Part shown: piece after piece, positions 36,231-46,300 of the stretch
Position numbering within the stretch: position 1 is the first letter of the stretch
Layout: the number at the start of each line of letters is the position of its first letter
Program-made: the position numbers and the translations under genes
NCBI GenBank assembly: GCA_030147525.1
Contig: JASBVF010000029.1
Coordinates: 1-64,000 of the forward strand
Origin: Bacteroidota bacterium
GTDB lineage: Bacteria > Bacteroidota > Bacteroidia > Chitinophagales > Saprospiraceae
Direction of reading: 5' to 3'
Length of the DNA: 64,000 nucleotides
The notes under the pieces: model-generated
The model's input: the letters and a program-made list of their open reading frames with translations, nothing else
The model's database searches: none
What the model was told of the DNA's origin: nothing

Positions 36231-36476
36231 AAAACTTTATATTTATCTACTTTCCTTCGAAAGCGGGGCAAAGATATGACCGTTTTTAAAAAAACAAAGC
36301 CTTCTAAAAATTTTTTTTAAAATCTTTTCCAGTACACAGGATTTGATTGTTTGTTTAACTTTGCACCGCCCGATTCAATACCGTCCTAACCTATGCTATT
36401 GGGAGTAAGTTCCCTGGCCTCTCAGAATAGACCATTCTTATCATTTAACATAAATTACTAAACTCAATATCCACTT

Positions 36477-37475
36477 ATGGCTAAAAGAATTGCAATTAAT
36501 GGATTCGGTCGCATTGGCCGCCTCACCTTGAGAAACCTCCTCAAGAAAAACGATGTCGAGATCGTTGCGATCAACGACCTGACTGACAATCGTACCCTCG
36601 CTCATCTTTTCAAGTATGACACCATGCATGGCAAGTTTGAGGGCGAAGTGACTTCTGACGATGAAAACCTTTACATCAACGGAAAGAAAATCGTTTGCTC
36701 AGCTGTACGCAACCCGGAAGAACTTCCCTGGAAAGAGTTGAAAGTAGATGTAGTGCTGGAGTGTACAGGTATCTTCCGTTCAAAAGACAAGGCTGGTCTT
36801 CACCTGAAAGCAGGTGCTAAGCGGGTTGTTATCTCTGCTCCGGCGAAAGGCTCTGACGTACCTACTTACGTTATCGGTGCCAACGCTGATCAGATGAAAG
36901 CTTCCGAAGAAGTTGTCTCCAATGCATCCTGTACCACGAACTGCCTTGTTCCAATGGTTCAGGTTTTGGATAAAAACTTCGGTATCGAACAGTTTTTCAT
37001 GACTACGATCCACGCCTACACTTCCGACCAGAACATTCAGGACGGCCCACACAGCGACCTGCGCCGTGCAAGAGCTGCCGCTGAAAACATTGTGCCTACA
37101 TCAACCGGTGCTGAAGCAGCTGTTGTACTCGTGGCTCCACACCTAAAAGGCAAAATTGCTGCTCATGCGATCCGTGTACCGGTGGCTACCGGTTCAATGG
37201 TTGATATGGTTTGCGTTTTGAAAAAAGGCACAACCGTAGAAGAAATCAACGAGAAATTTAAAAATGCGTCTGAGACTAACCTCAAGGGCGTACTCGAATA
37301 TTGCAACGACGAAATTGTTTCCAGCGATATCGTCCGCAATCCACATTCTTGTATCTTCGACGCCGGATTGACTCAGTTGAATGGCAACACCTGCCGTATC
37401 GTGGGTTGGTACGACAACGAAGCCGGCTACTCTGCCCGCCTGGCTGACCTGGCGGAAATGATGGCCAATCAATAA
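36477..37475 (+). CDS. gap: Glyceraldehyde-3-phosphate dehydrogenase
   Basis: A 332-aa glycolytic enzyme oxidising glyceraldehyde 3-phosphate with NAD and phosphate to 1,3-bisphosphoglycerate. The NAD-binding start is INGFGRIGRLTLR, the catalytic C152 lies in SNASCTTNCL, and TTIHAYTSDQ supplies the catalytic histidine. WYDNEAGYSARL near the end is the standard C-terminal signature. Length is typical. A promoter -7-like TAACTTTG lies at 36356-36363. A terminator at 37497-37536 separates it from pgk, so the two genes, although in pathway order, can be transcribed independently. Confidence 0.97.
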   Translation: MAKRIAINGFGRIGRLTLRNLLKKNDVEIVAINDLTDNRTLAHLFKYDTMHGKFEGEVTSDDENLYINGKKIVCSAVRNPEELPWKELKVDVVLECTGIFRSKDKAGLHLKAGAKRVVISAPAKGSDVPTYVIGANADQMKASEEVVSNASCTTNCLVPMVQVLDKNFGIEQFFMTTIHAYTSDQNIQDGPHSDLRRARAAAENIVPTSTGAEAAVVLVAPHLKGKIAAHAIRVPVATGSMVDMVCVLKKGTTVEEINEKFKNASETNLKGVLEYCNDEIVSSDIVRNPHSCIFDAGLTQLNGNTCRIVGWYDNEAGYSARLADLAEMMANQ

Positions 37476-37496
37476 GATTGAATTAGTATGAAAATG

Positions 37497-37536
37497 AGAC
37501 ACTATCCGGCCTTTGATGCTGTGGTAGTGTCTTTTT
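37497..37536 (+). terminator. Terminator between gap and pgk
   Basis: Arms 37497-37504 (AGACACTA) and 37525-37532 are complementary over 8 bp, followed by TTTTT. Confidence 0.7.
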
Positions 37537-37548
37537 GTTGGATGTTTA

Positions 37549-37618
37549 GGTGTTTGTGTTTTTTGGTGTTTGCGACGCCCCTCTCACAAACACCCAAACT
37601 CCCAACAACACAAACACC
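37549..37618 (+). repeat. Long hairpin in the pgk leader
   Basis: Outer arms 37549-37560 (GGTGTTTGTGTT) and 37607-37618 are complementary over 12 bp; inner arms 37565-37572 and 37587-37594 add 8 bp. It ends 6 nt before the pgk start codon and would cover the ribosome-binding region, so it may influence translation. Confidence 0.65.
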
Positions 37619-37624
37619 CTCGTC

Positions 37625-38827
37625 ATGGAAATTAATTTTAAAAATAAAAAAGCACTGATCCGGGTGGATTTTAATGTGCCGCTCGATAAAGCTTACAACA
37701 TCACGGATGATACCCGCATCCGGATGGCGCTGCCTACGATTCAGCATGTTTTAAAAAATGGTGGCTCCGCAATTCTGATGTCCCATCTCGGGCGTCCGCT
37801 GAAAAAACTGAAAGAGGACGGAAGCCTCGATGTAGAAAAATTTACGCTCCGGCATCTCACAGGACATTTGGGCGAGTTGCTTGGCGTCGCTGTAAAATTC
37901 TGCCCTGAAACTGTGGGTGATACAGCCCAACAAATGGCAGATGCACTGCAACCCGGTGAGGTTTTAATGCTTGAAAACACCCGTTTTCAAAAAGAAGAAG
38001 AAAAAGGCGACCCGGAATTCTCGAAAAAGCTCGCCGCACTCGGTGATGTTTACGTCAATGATGCCTTCGGAACGGCACACCGTGCGCATGCCTCCACGAC
38101 TATCGTAGCCCAGTATTTTGCACCGGAGGCCCGTACATTCGGGTTTTTGATGAAAAATGAAGTCGAAAATGCCGGCAAGGTGCTAAATAATCCCGCACGG
38201 CCTTTCACCGCCATCACCGGCGGTGCGAAAGTTTCTGATAAAATTCTGCTGCTCGAACGCTTCCTCGACCTGGTGGACAATATTATTATTGGTGGCGGCA
38301 TGGCTTACACTTTTTTCAAGGCACAGGGCGGCAAGATCGGTAACTCGCTCGTCGAAGACGACCGGCTTGAACTGGCGGCCGAACTGCTGAAAAAAGCAGA
38401 AGCCAAAGGCGTGAAAATTTATCTACCGGTTGACAGCGTGGTTGCTGACAAATTTGACAATAATGCCGACCGGAAGGTGACGGCCAGCAACGCCGTACCG
38501 GATGGCTACATGGGTCTCGATATCGGCGAGAAGGCCAGGGCTGAATTTTCCAGTGTGATCAAATCCTCGAAAACGATTATCTGGAACGGTCCGATGGGTG
38601 TTTTTGAAATGCCCAACTTTGCCGAAGGCACCAAAACCATCGCCACGGCAGTTGCGGAAGCTACCAAAGCGGGTGCATTCTCACTCGTTGGCGGCGGCGA
38701 TAGCGTAGCTGCGGTCAATCAGATGGGACTGGCTGATGAGGTAAGTTTCGTTTCAACCGGTGGAGGTGCAATGCTGGAAATGTTGGAAGGAAAAGAGCTG
38801 CCCGGTATCAAGGCCATTACCGGGTAA
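37625..38827 (+). CDS. pgk: Phosphoglycerate kinase
   Basis: A 400-aa glycolytic kinase transferring phosphate from 1,3-bisphosphoglycerate to ADP. The N-terminal VDFNVPLD binds substrate; [25 protein letters not shown] and the nucleotide-domain loops GGAKVSDK and NGPMGVFE follow in order, with GGGDSVAAV at the end. Length is typical. An upstream in-frame start at 37550 would add 25 residues translated from the leader hairpin and is rejected; 37625 gives the usual N-terminus. It follows gap in pathway order. Confidence 0.96.
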   Translation: MEINFKNKKALIRVDFNVPLDKAYNITDDTRIRMALPTIQHVLKNGGSAILMSHLGRPLKKLKEDGSLDVEKFTLRHLTGHLGELLGVAVKFCPETVGDTAQQMADALQPGEVLMLENTRFQKEEEKGDPEFSKKLAALGDVYVNDAFGTAHRAHASTTIVAQYFAPEARTFGFLMKNEVENAGKVLNNPARPFTAITGGAKVSDKILLLERFLDLVDNIIIGGGMAYTFFKAQGGKIGNSLVEDDRLELAAELLKKAEAKGVKIYLPVDSVVADKFDNNADRKVTASNAVPDGYMGLDIGEKARAEFSSVIKSSKTIIWNGPMGVFEMPNFAEGTKTIATAVAEATKAGAFSLVGGGDSVAAVNQMGLADEVSFVSTGGGAMLEMLEGKELPGIKAITG

Positions 38828-38844
38828 GATAAAAAATGTAAGAG

Positions 38845-38907
38845 AGGCTACCTTGCAGGTTCAGTCGGCAAATGCCGAAGGACAACCTGGGAGGCAGCCT
38901 TTTTTTA
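38845..38907 (+). terminator. Branched terminator of pgk
   Basis: Outer AGGCT/AGCCT (38845-38849, 38896-38900) encloses CAGGTT/AACCTG and TCGGCA/TGCCGA stems, followed by a run of T residues that touches the end of the convergent uppP gene. Confidence 0.65.
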
Positions 38908-39678
38908 TTGGTTGAGTGCGAATAAAATAAACAACAAGCCCACCACGATCCGGTAATATCCGAAACCGGTAAATCCATGCCTGCTAAGTATATTGACAAA
39001 CCATTCCACAGCGATGTAAGCGGTAACAAACGCTACAACAAACCCGATGGCCAACAGTTGCCACTGTTCGCCTGTGATCGTTCCCTCAAACTTGAACAGG
39101 TCATACCCCGATGCTGCGGCCATGGTCGGGACGGCGAGCAGGAAGGAAAATTCAGCTGCGCTTTTTTTCGACAGGCCATTGGCCATGCCACCGATAATCG
39201 TGGCAGCGGCCCTCGAAACGCCCGGCACCATCGATAAGCACTGAAACAGGCCGATGTATAGCGCTTTTTTGTAAGAAATGTTGGAAAGCTCATCAGTAGT
39301 CTGTTCCACAGGTTTCATACGCCGGTCCAGCCAGATGAGGATGACGCCGCCTACGATCAGCGACACTGCGACGACCCAGTGGTTGAAAAGGTAGGTTTTG
39401 ATAATTTCATACAAAATGAAACCAATGACAGCAGAGGGCAAAAAAGCTACGAACAGTTTGAGATAAACTTGAAAATCGAACAGAAACCTCCGGGCATACA
39501 GAAAAACGATGGCCAGGATTGCACCCAATTGAATGAAAATTTCAAACGTTTTGGTAAACTCATCTTCCCCGTTGCCAAGCAGGTATGACAGTAAAATCAT
39601 GTGACCGGTAGATGAAACCGGGAGGAACTCGGTAACTCCTTCAACGATTGCGGTTAGAATGGCATCTAAAAGTGTCAT
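38905..39678 (-). CDS. uppP: Undecaprenyl-diphosphatase
   Basis: A 257-aa polytopic membrane enzyme (BacA/UppP family) that dephosphorylates undecaprenyl diphosphate so the lipid carrier can be reused for peptidoglycan and surface polysaccharides. Both signatures are intact: EGVTEFLPVSSTGHMILL near the N-terminus and MVPGVSRAAATIIGGM in the middle, supplying the catalytic Glu, Ser and Arg residues. About eight hydrophobic segments are seen. It is the last gene of a minus-strand series with the phosphate transporter upstream (57 nt). Confidence 0.95.
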   Translation of the reverse strand: MTLLDAILTAIVEGVTEFLPVSSTGHMILLSYLLGNGEDEFTKTFEIFIQLGAILAIVFLYARRFLFDFQVYLKLFVAFLPSAVIGFILYEIIKTYLFNHWVVAVSLIVGGVILIWLDRRMKPVEQTTDELSNISYKKALYIGLFQCLSMVPGVSRAAATIIGGMANGLSKKSAAEFSFLLAVPTMAAASGYDLFKFEGTITGEQWQLLAIGFVVAFVTAYIAVEWFVNILSRHGFTGFGYYRIVVGLLFILFALNQ

Positions 39679-39734
39679 TTGGACGTTGTGATTTCGATTT
39701 GAATTAATCGGTTTTCAAACTTACCGGAAGAATC

Positions 39735-41138
39735 TTAAATCAGTTGTCTTAGCAGTAGATATAGCCCCCCGGAGAGCAAAATTGTTACAGGCAGTGTAAG
39801 CAGCCATGCAATGGCAATGCTTTTTATGGTTCCGCCCTGTAGGTTTTTTACTCCCTTCGACGCCACCATAGCGCCTGCAACGCCCGAAGATAGAACATGT
39901 GTCGTGCTCACCGGTAAGCCCAGCCCAGAAGCTAATCCGATGGTGCTGGATGCGATGAGCTCGGCAGTGGCTCCTTCGGCATAGGTCATGTGGCGTTTCC
40001 CAATTTTTTCTCCAATGGTAACGACGATGCGTTTCCAGCCAATCATGGTGCCAATTCCCAAAGAAAGGGAAATAATGACAACGGACCAGGTGGGCACGTA
40101 AGTGGTGTAACTGGATATCGTTTTTATTTCTGACTTGATCAAGCTCCGGTTGTCCCGGTTCGGGATTACGTTGGGGACGTCCAGCAGCGTTTCCAGGTTT
40201 TTTTTCAGTAATGAAAAACGCTTGCGCAATGAAAGCCGCTCTTTGACATTCTCCGCATCGTGGGCGAGGATGTCGTTTTTCAGTTGATTGATTGTTTCGC
40301 TCGTTTTCCTTATTTCGGGGTAGGTCATTTTGGTGGAAGCGAGGGCCGTCTGGATTTTTTCGAGAGATTCTACCGCCGTTGCCGGTGCGAAATCCGGAGA
40401 AAGCGCAAATTTCAGCGGCAGAAACACCAGCAGGGCGATCAGCAGCAGGCCGACTCCTTTTTGTCCATCGTTGGAGCCGTGGAAAAAACTGACCATGGTA
40501 CAGGTTAAAATGAGGATGATGCGTATCCACCAGGGCGGAGTTGTCCCACTTTCCGGTTCTTTGAATATTTTTTTATTCCGGACGCTCATTCGTAAAATAA
40601 ACATGAGCCCGATGGCCATGGAGAACCCAAAGGCTGGAGAAAACAGAAGCGACTCTCCGATTTTGATAGCCTCAGCCCAGTTCACCCCCGTGTTTTCAAG
40701 GTTTTCCGGTAAAAAAGAAAATATCAACCCGACCCCGATCAGCGAACCGATCAGCGTGTGAGAACTGGAGCATGGAATGCCCAGGTACCAGGTGCCCAAG
40801 TTCCAGACGATTGCACCCAGCAGGACAGACATAATCATGGCGATGCTGTGGTACAAATCCTGCCCCATGAGTGCCTCGACCGGCAGCAAGGCAGCAATTT
40901 TCATGGCGACACCCATTCCGAAGATGTAACCGCTGGCCATCACGCCTGCGAAATTCATCAGACCTGACCAGATAACCGCCGGGATGGGCCGGAGGGTGCC
41001 GGTGTAAATGACTGTGGCCACTGCGTTGGCGGTGTCGTGAAAACCATTGACGAATTCGAATGCGCAGACCGTAAAAATGGTGATGACCAATAAAATGATC
41101 AAACCAGTGGATAAATCGAGATCGATACCGAAAAGCAT
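39735..41138 (-). CDS. PiT-family inorganic phosphate transporter
   Basis: A 467-aa inner-membrane phosphate transporter of the PiT family, coupling phosphate (as metal complex) to H+ or Na+. The two duplicated signatures are FEFVNGFHDTANAVATVIYT in the first half and GLPVSTTHVLSSGVAGAMVA in the second. A hydrophilic coiled-coil-like loop of about 100 residues (LEKIQTALASTKMTYPEIRK and onward) separates the halves, common in Bacteroidota versions. It is 18 nt from the antiporter gene (41157) and likely co-transcribed with uppP. Confidence 0.93.
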   Translation of the reverse strand: MLFGIDLDLSTGLIILLVITIFTVCAFEFVNGFHDTANAVATVIYTGTLRPIPAVIWSGLMNFAGVMASGYIFGMGVAMKIAALLPVEALMGQDLYHSIAMIMSVLLGAIVWNLGTWYLGIPCSSSHTLIGSLIGVGLIFSFLPENLENTGVNWAEAIKIGESLLFSPAFGFSMAIGLMFILRMSVRNKKIFKEPESGTTPPWWIRIILILTCTMVSFFHGSNDGQKGVGLLLIALLVFLPLKFALSPDFAPATAVESLEKIQTALASTKMTYPEIRKTSETINQLKNDILAHDAENVKERLSLRKRFSLLKKNLETLLDVPNVIPNRDNRSLIKSEIKTISSYTTYVPTWSVVIISLSLGIGTMIGWKRIVVTIGEKIGKRHMTYAEGATAELIASSTIGLASGLGLPVSTTHVLSSGVAGAMVASKGVKNLQGGTIKSIAIAWLLTLPVTILLSGGLYLLLRQLI

Positions 41139-41156
41139 AAATTCAGATTGTTAATT

Positions 41157-43160
41157 TTAAATAGCCGGGAACACCAGCACAAAGCTTTCACCTGCGAAAT
41201 GTTCGGTCAGGTAGGCGGGAATTTTTTCCAACCAGTTTTCAAATGAACAGGCTTCCTGACGGGCGCTGACAAAAACGGTCAGTTCCGATGGGTCTGGGTT
41301 TTCATGCAAGCTGAAATATGCTTCTTCATGATCAGGCGTGTTGGTTTGAAATTCTTTTGGAAGGTTGGAGCCAGCCAGCTTTTTAAACGCAAATGTTGCT
41401 TCCGCCGGGGCTATCAGGTAGAGGGCTGCATTCAGGCTCTTGCAGGTGTTGATCAACCGCATTGAGAGGTGAGCAAAGCCCGGCTCCTGGTGTGTTTTTG
41501 GCCCGAAAACTACTTTCAGTTTATTGAAGTCCATCGGCGATTTTGTGAAATGAACCACAAAAATCATCTCCGCCGTTTCCTCCATGAGTTGATCGTGGAG
41601 GGTGCCAAAAATCTTTTCGGTGGCCGAAATCTTAGGTCTCCAGCCGATGACAATGTCCGTTGCCAGAATTTCTTTTGATGCACGTAAAATTCCACTGACG
41701 GCGCTCACATCCACCCGGTGAATGGGGGAGAGGGTGAGTTGCCGTTCGGCTGCGTGTTGCAACAGCGGCTCAATCAGGCGCTGGCTTTCCATGATTCTTT
41801 CCCTGGCGTTTTTTTCATCCAAAATGATGGAAAGCGGGTACACCGGCTGGTTTTGGCCGGGTGATTTTATCAAAAAGGAAAAATCCACCAGCTGTGTCAC
41901 GGTCTCGGGGTTAGAGAAGGGAACCAGAATCCGTTGCGGGCTCACTGACTCCGGAAGTGGTGAAATCACCGTTTTTGCGGCCATTTTGCGAGCCGTTTTG
42001 TCGGTGACGAAGGTGCTGACGAGGCAAGTGACGAGAATGAGAAAAACTGCGCTGTTCAGCACTTCTTCATCGAAGAGGTTGATCTGGTAGCCTATGAGAA
42101 TGATGGCAATGGTTGCGGCAGCATGGGAACTGCTAAGGCCGAAAATCAGGTTTCGTTGGGCAGTCGAATAGCCGTAGAGTTTTTGGGTGGCCCAGGCTGC
42201 GAGCCATTTTGTGAGCAGTGCAATGGCTGTCAGCACCAATGAAATAACGATGGTATTTTGGCTTTTTAAAAAAACATTCAGGTTGACCAACATGCCCACG
42301 CTGAAGAGAAAGGCGGGGATGAAAATTGAATTTCCAACGAACTCAATCCGGTTCATCAGCGGGGAGGTGTGCGGAATGAGGCGGTTGAGCACCAGCCCCG
42401 CCATGAACGCTCCAATGATGGCCTCGACACCTGCAATCTCTGCTAGCAACCCACAGAGAAAGACGGTCGCCAGCACGAAGACATACTGGTAGGTCAGGTC
42501 GCTTTCTACTCGCCGGAAAAACCACCTTGCCACGAGCGGGAGCAGCCCCAGTACGATTGCGCCAAACACCGTCAGACCGAATGCCAGTTTCACCCAAAAA
42601 GCCAGCCCTACGGTGCCCTGTTCCATCCCGGAAATGACCGCCAGCAACAACAATGCAAGGGTGTCAGTAATAATGGTGCCGCCGACGGTGATCGTTACGG
42701 CTTCGTTTTGCGCCAGCCGGAGCCGGTTGACGATGGGGTAAGAGATGAGCGTATGCGTTGAAAACATGCTGGCGAGCAGTAGCGCCGCCCGGCCATCGAA
42801 GCCAAGCAGGTAAAATGACCCCAACCCGCCCAGCGTCAGCGGCAGCAGGAAGGTGAACATGCCGAAGGCGAAACTTTTATGGCGGGTTTTTAAAAAACTG
42901 GTCATGTTGATTTCCAGTCCGGCCCAAAACATGATGTAAAGTAAGCCGCCGGTTGCCAGTAGCTTGATGCCTTCGCCATGTTCGAGGAGGTTGATGCCGT
43001 GCGGGCCGAGGATGGCCCCGGCCAAAATAAATCCAACCAGCCCGGGAATGCGGAGCCGCTGCAAAATGGCAGGCGCTACCAGGATCGTTAGCAGCAGGAT
43101 GCTGAAAAGAAAAACGGGGTTGCGGATGGGGAGGCTCCAGTCTTGGATGGTCAATAACAT
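41157..43160 (-). CDS. CPA2-family cation:proton antiporter with C-terminal USP-like region
   Basis: A 667-aa monovalent cation/proton antiporter of the CPA2 (KefB/NapA-like) family. About twelve hydrophobic helices occupy residues 10-390, including FWAGLEINMTSFLKTR, ISYPIVNRLRLAQNEAV and VEAIIGAFMAGLVLNRL. Residues about 400-667 are soluble and contain two stretches resembling universal-stress-protein folds (RILVPFSNPETVTQLVDFS, KLKVVFGPKTHQEPG), which probably bind a nucleotide or sense the cytoplasm. No TrkA-N (RCK) motif is visible, unlike KefB/C. Ion specificity is unknown. Confidence 0.9.
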   Translation of the reverse strand: MLLTIQDWSLPIRNPVFLFSILLLTILVAPAILQRLRIPGLVGFILAGAILGPHGINLLEHGEGIKLLATGGLLYIMFWAGLEINMTSFLKTRHKSFAFGMFTFLLPLTLGGLGSFYLLGFDGRAALLLASMFSTHTLISYPIVNRLRLAQNEAVTITVGGTIITDTLALLLLAVISGMEQGTVGLAFWVKLAFGLTVFGAIVLGLLPLVARWFFRRVESDLTYQYVFVLATVFLCGLLAEIAGVEAIIGAFMAGLVLNRLIPHTSPLMNRIEFVGNSIFIPAFLFSVGMLVNLNVFLKSQNTIVISLVLTAIALLTKWLAAWATQKLYGYSTAQRNLIFGLSSSHAAATIAIILIGYQINLFDEEVLNSAVFLILVTCLVSTFVTDKTARKMAAKTVISPLPESVSPQRILVPFSNPETVTQLVDFSFLIKSPGQNQPVYPLSIILDEKNARERIMESQRLIEPLLQHAAERQLTLSPIHRVDVSAVSGILRASKEILATDIVIGWRPKISATEKIFGTLHDQLMEETAEMIFVVHFTKSPMDFNKLKVVFGPKTHQEPGFAHLSMRLINTCKSLNAALYLIAPAEATFAFKKLAGSNLPKEFQTNTPDHEEAYFSLHENPDPSELTVFVSARQEACSFENWLEKIPAYLTEHFAGESFVLVFPAI

Positions 43161-43316
43161 GGCTGGAAATTTTGATGCAAGGTAGAAGAAGGTGGCGGAT
43201 CGTTTATCCGGTGCTCTAAATTAAATTTTCAGGTAGGAAGGCTTGCGATGAAATCATCCTTCGAAATGGCTGGGTTTGTTGAAAGGTATCGAGTGTAAAC
43301 GCTCAATGGTCACCTG

Positions 43317-46300
43317 CTAAAGCCGGCTCACCTTACCTGATACAGTTTTTCCGGAGACTGTGCTGCTCCTGCCATTCGGCCGTATTTTACAAAAAAAATA
43401 AATACCGCCGCCCAGGAAACCCAGGAAAATAAGCAGCCAAAGCCACCATTGCGTGGGTTCGCCGAGTGGCTCCATATCGCCAACGGGGGTGAAGGCAGCC
43501 CAGTAAAGCGGGTGGGCTGCGTTGGAGTTTTTGCGATGGTTAAGGTAGGCGAGTTTGGCCTGCCGGAGAGCGGCATCTTTTGATTCGCCGGTTCTGAGGT
43601 TTGTGTAAAATGACTTCATAATTTCAGCGGAGGCGCTGTCGTCGATGCTCCAGAGCGTGGTGACAATGCTGGCAGCCCCGGCAAAGGAAAAGCCCCTGGC
43701 CAGACTGACGATACCTTCGCCACGTTGCAGCTCGCCAATGCCGGTTTCACAGGCGGAAAGCACCACGAGTGAAGCCGGGATGTTCATGGTGTAGAGGTCT
43801 TTGACAAAAATCAGTTCGTTTTCGATGGAATCGAGGGATTGATAAAATGCCAGGTAAGAGTATTCTCCGTGCTCGTCGTTGGCCTTACCGTGGGCGGCGA
43901 GGTGCAGGATGCCAGCCTTTGGAGCAAATTTTCTGAAATTCTCCTCAGTAGCCATGGTGTCAAGGAAAACTCTCCCGCCCATAATTTCACGGATGGCGAG
44001 CGCCTCCGGCACATTGAATTGTAACCTTCCTAAAACCGCCCGCCATGGGTCGCTTCGAATTGTCAGCGAGTCGCCGGAGTAGGATGGTGCAAAGGCCATG
44101 AATCCCCCTTGTTTCCAGTTGGACCGTCGATCTGTCATTTCCTTCAACAGGGTGGCGGAAAAGCTGTAACTAAACTGAAAATGACGAATGAGATAGTCGT
44201 GACCGTAAAAATCCTCGTTCCGGTTGGAGGGCGTGGCCAGCAATGCATCGAAAGGGAGGTAGCCAAGTACCCCGCCGGGAACGATGATGAGTTGCTGGTT
44301 TTTGAGCGCCGGCCTTACCGGTTCAAAGATCAGCTGGTAAAGTTCATGGCCGATGTTGGCGAATTTCTGGTTGAGGTATTCCACCTGCTTGCTCGCTGGA
44401 TTGTAGCGGTAAATGCTGTTCCTGAATTCCTCTACCCAAATCTCCAGCGGAAATTCCTTTTTGATCGGGATGACCTCGAAGTGTTCTTTTGAAATGACGA
44501 AGGCGAACAGGAAGTTTTCACCCACGAAATAGGCCAGCATGGTTTGGTCCGGCCGCAGCAACTTTCGCTGAATGGTGCTGACCGAGACAATTTCAGGCGC
44601 ATATTTTAAATTGAAATACTCCGGATAGTTTCGTTTGAAATATTCCCTCAGCTGCGTGTAGCGGTTTTGTAACTCGAAAATCCTGTCCCGCAGCTGGCGT
44701 ATTTTTTTAGCGTTGGCCGAGGTGCCTTTTAACTCCTCTTCGAAAAGTTGTTTTTCCTGAAATGCCAGGTCAATTTTCAGCTCCCGCTCCTTTTCGACGA
44801 GGCTGTCAGGGATGCCTGCAAATTGTTCAGCGTCAACAGTTTGCAGCGCCTCCAGGAGCAGGGTAGCATTGCTTCGCTCTGCGATGTCGAAAGCTTCGTG
44901 CCAGTAACCGTTACGGCCTGTTTTTGCCTGCAACTCGCATTTTACGGCAATGGCATCTTCGTAAAGCAGGAAATAATTATCGAGGAGGGACTGCCGGGAA
45001 CCCGGTTCTTCGAGGCTGGTTTTAATAAATTCGATGAGCTGAATGCCCGATTGGAAGACCAGGTCAGCTTCCATCAATTTCCGGTCGTCAGACTGATTTT
45101 TGGCGAACTGACGTACCAAACGGCCTTTCGTTTGCAAAACTTCGAGTAAAACGATGGGTGAAATCACCTCGCCAAAGTCAGGTTCGGCCGGCGCTTTAAA
45201 ATTGATGGCGGCAAACGCAGAGTCGCAGTATTCTCTTGCACAAATTTCGTCGTCAGGACAGGATTGGGCCAGTTTTGAAAACAACTTGGCGACCTCAGGA
45301 TGGTTGTTTCCAAAGATTTTACGATTGATGGCAAGGGCTTTTTGGAAAAATTCCTGGGCCAGATCAAAGTTTTTCGTTTCAAGGTAAAGGCTTCCGATGC
45401 GGGCAAGTGAGTTCGAAATGTCAGGGTCGTTTCGATTTGGGCGTTGGTTGAGGATGTTCAGCGCTTCGTTGTAGTTTTTGAGTGCTTCGGAGTGGTTCCC
45501 CAGTTTTTCAAAGTACAACCCTAAATCATTGAGGTATTCAGCCAGGTCAGAGGGATCGCCGCCGGGGAGTTTTCGGTAGGTCAAGATGGCTTTTAGATAC
45601 CAGTCGTAAGCGGTATTAAATTCATTTTTGAGCAGGTAGCAGTCGCCGAGGTAGTTGCAGGTGCGGGCGACGAGGTGGTGATTTTCTCCAAAATTTTCAA
45701 GCCGGATGGAGTAAGCTTTTTGAAAATGAGAAAGTGCCTTGTTCAGGTCGCCCCGGTCGAGCAGCAGGATGCCGATGTTGGCATACACGTTGGCTACTTC
45801 CGGGTGGTTTTTGCCGAGGTTTAACTTATTGCAGGTCAGTGATTTATCAAAGTATTCGTAAGCTTTCCGGTAATTCCCCCGAATGTTGTAAACTGCCCCG
45901 ATGTTATTGTAAAGGCTGGCGTAGAACGGATGATTATCCTGAAGTAAGGTGTCATGGATCATCTCCGATGTGTCGAGGTAAGAGAGTGCCAGGTCAAATT
46001 CTCCCAACTGATGGCTTGCCGTTCCGAGGTTGATGTAGTTGTCGGCGGCTTTCAGGCTCCAGAATCCTTCTTTCGGGTTGGCGATGTTGTAAGACAAAGC
46101 CTGCCGGTAGTGAAATCGGGCTTCTTCGTACTCGCCCTTACTTTCGAGTATTATCCCGATGTTGTTAAAATTATCAGCTACTTCTGAGTAGTTTTTCCGC
46201 CGGTTGATGTCGAGGCTTTTGTTTAAAAACTCCAGTGCACGGTCGTAGTCGCCACGGGAAAGTAGGTAAATGCTGTAGCTGTTGTAGGCTTTGGCGGTTT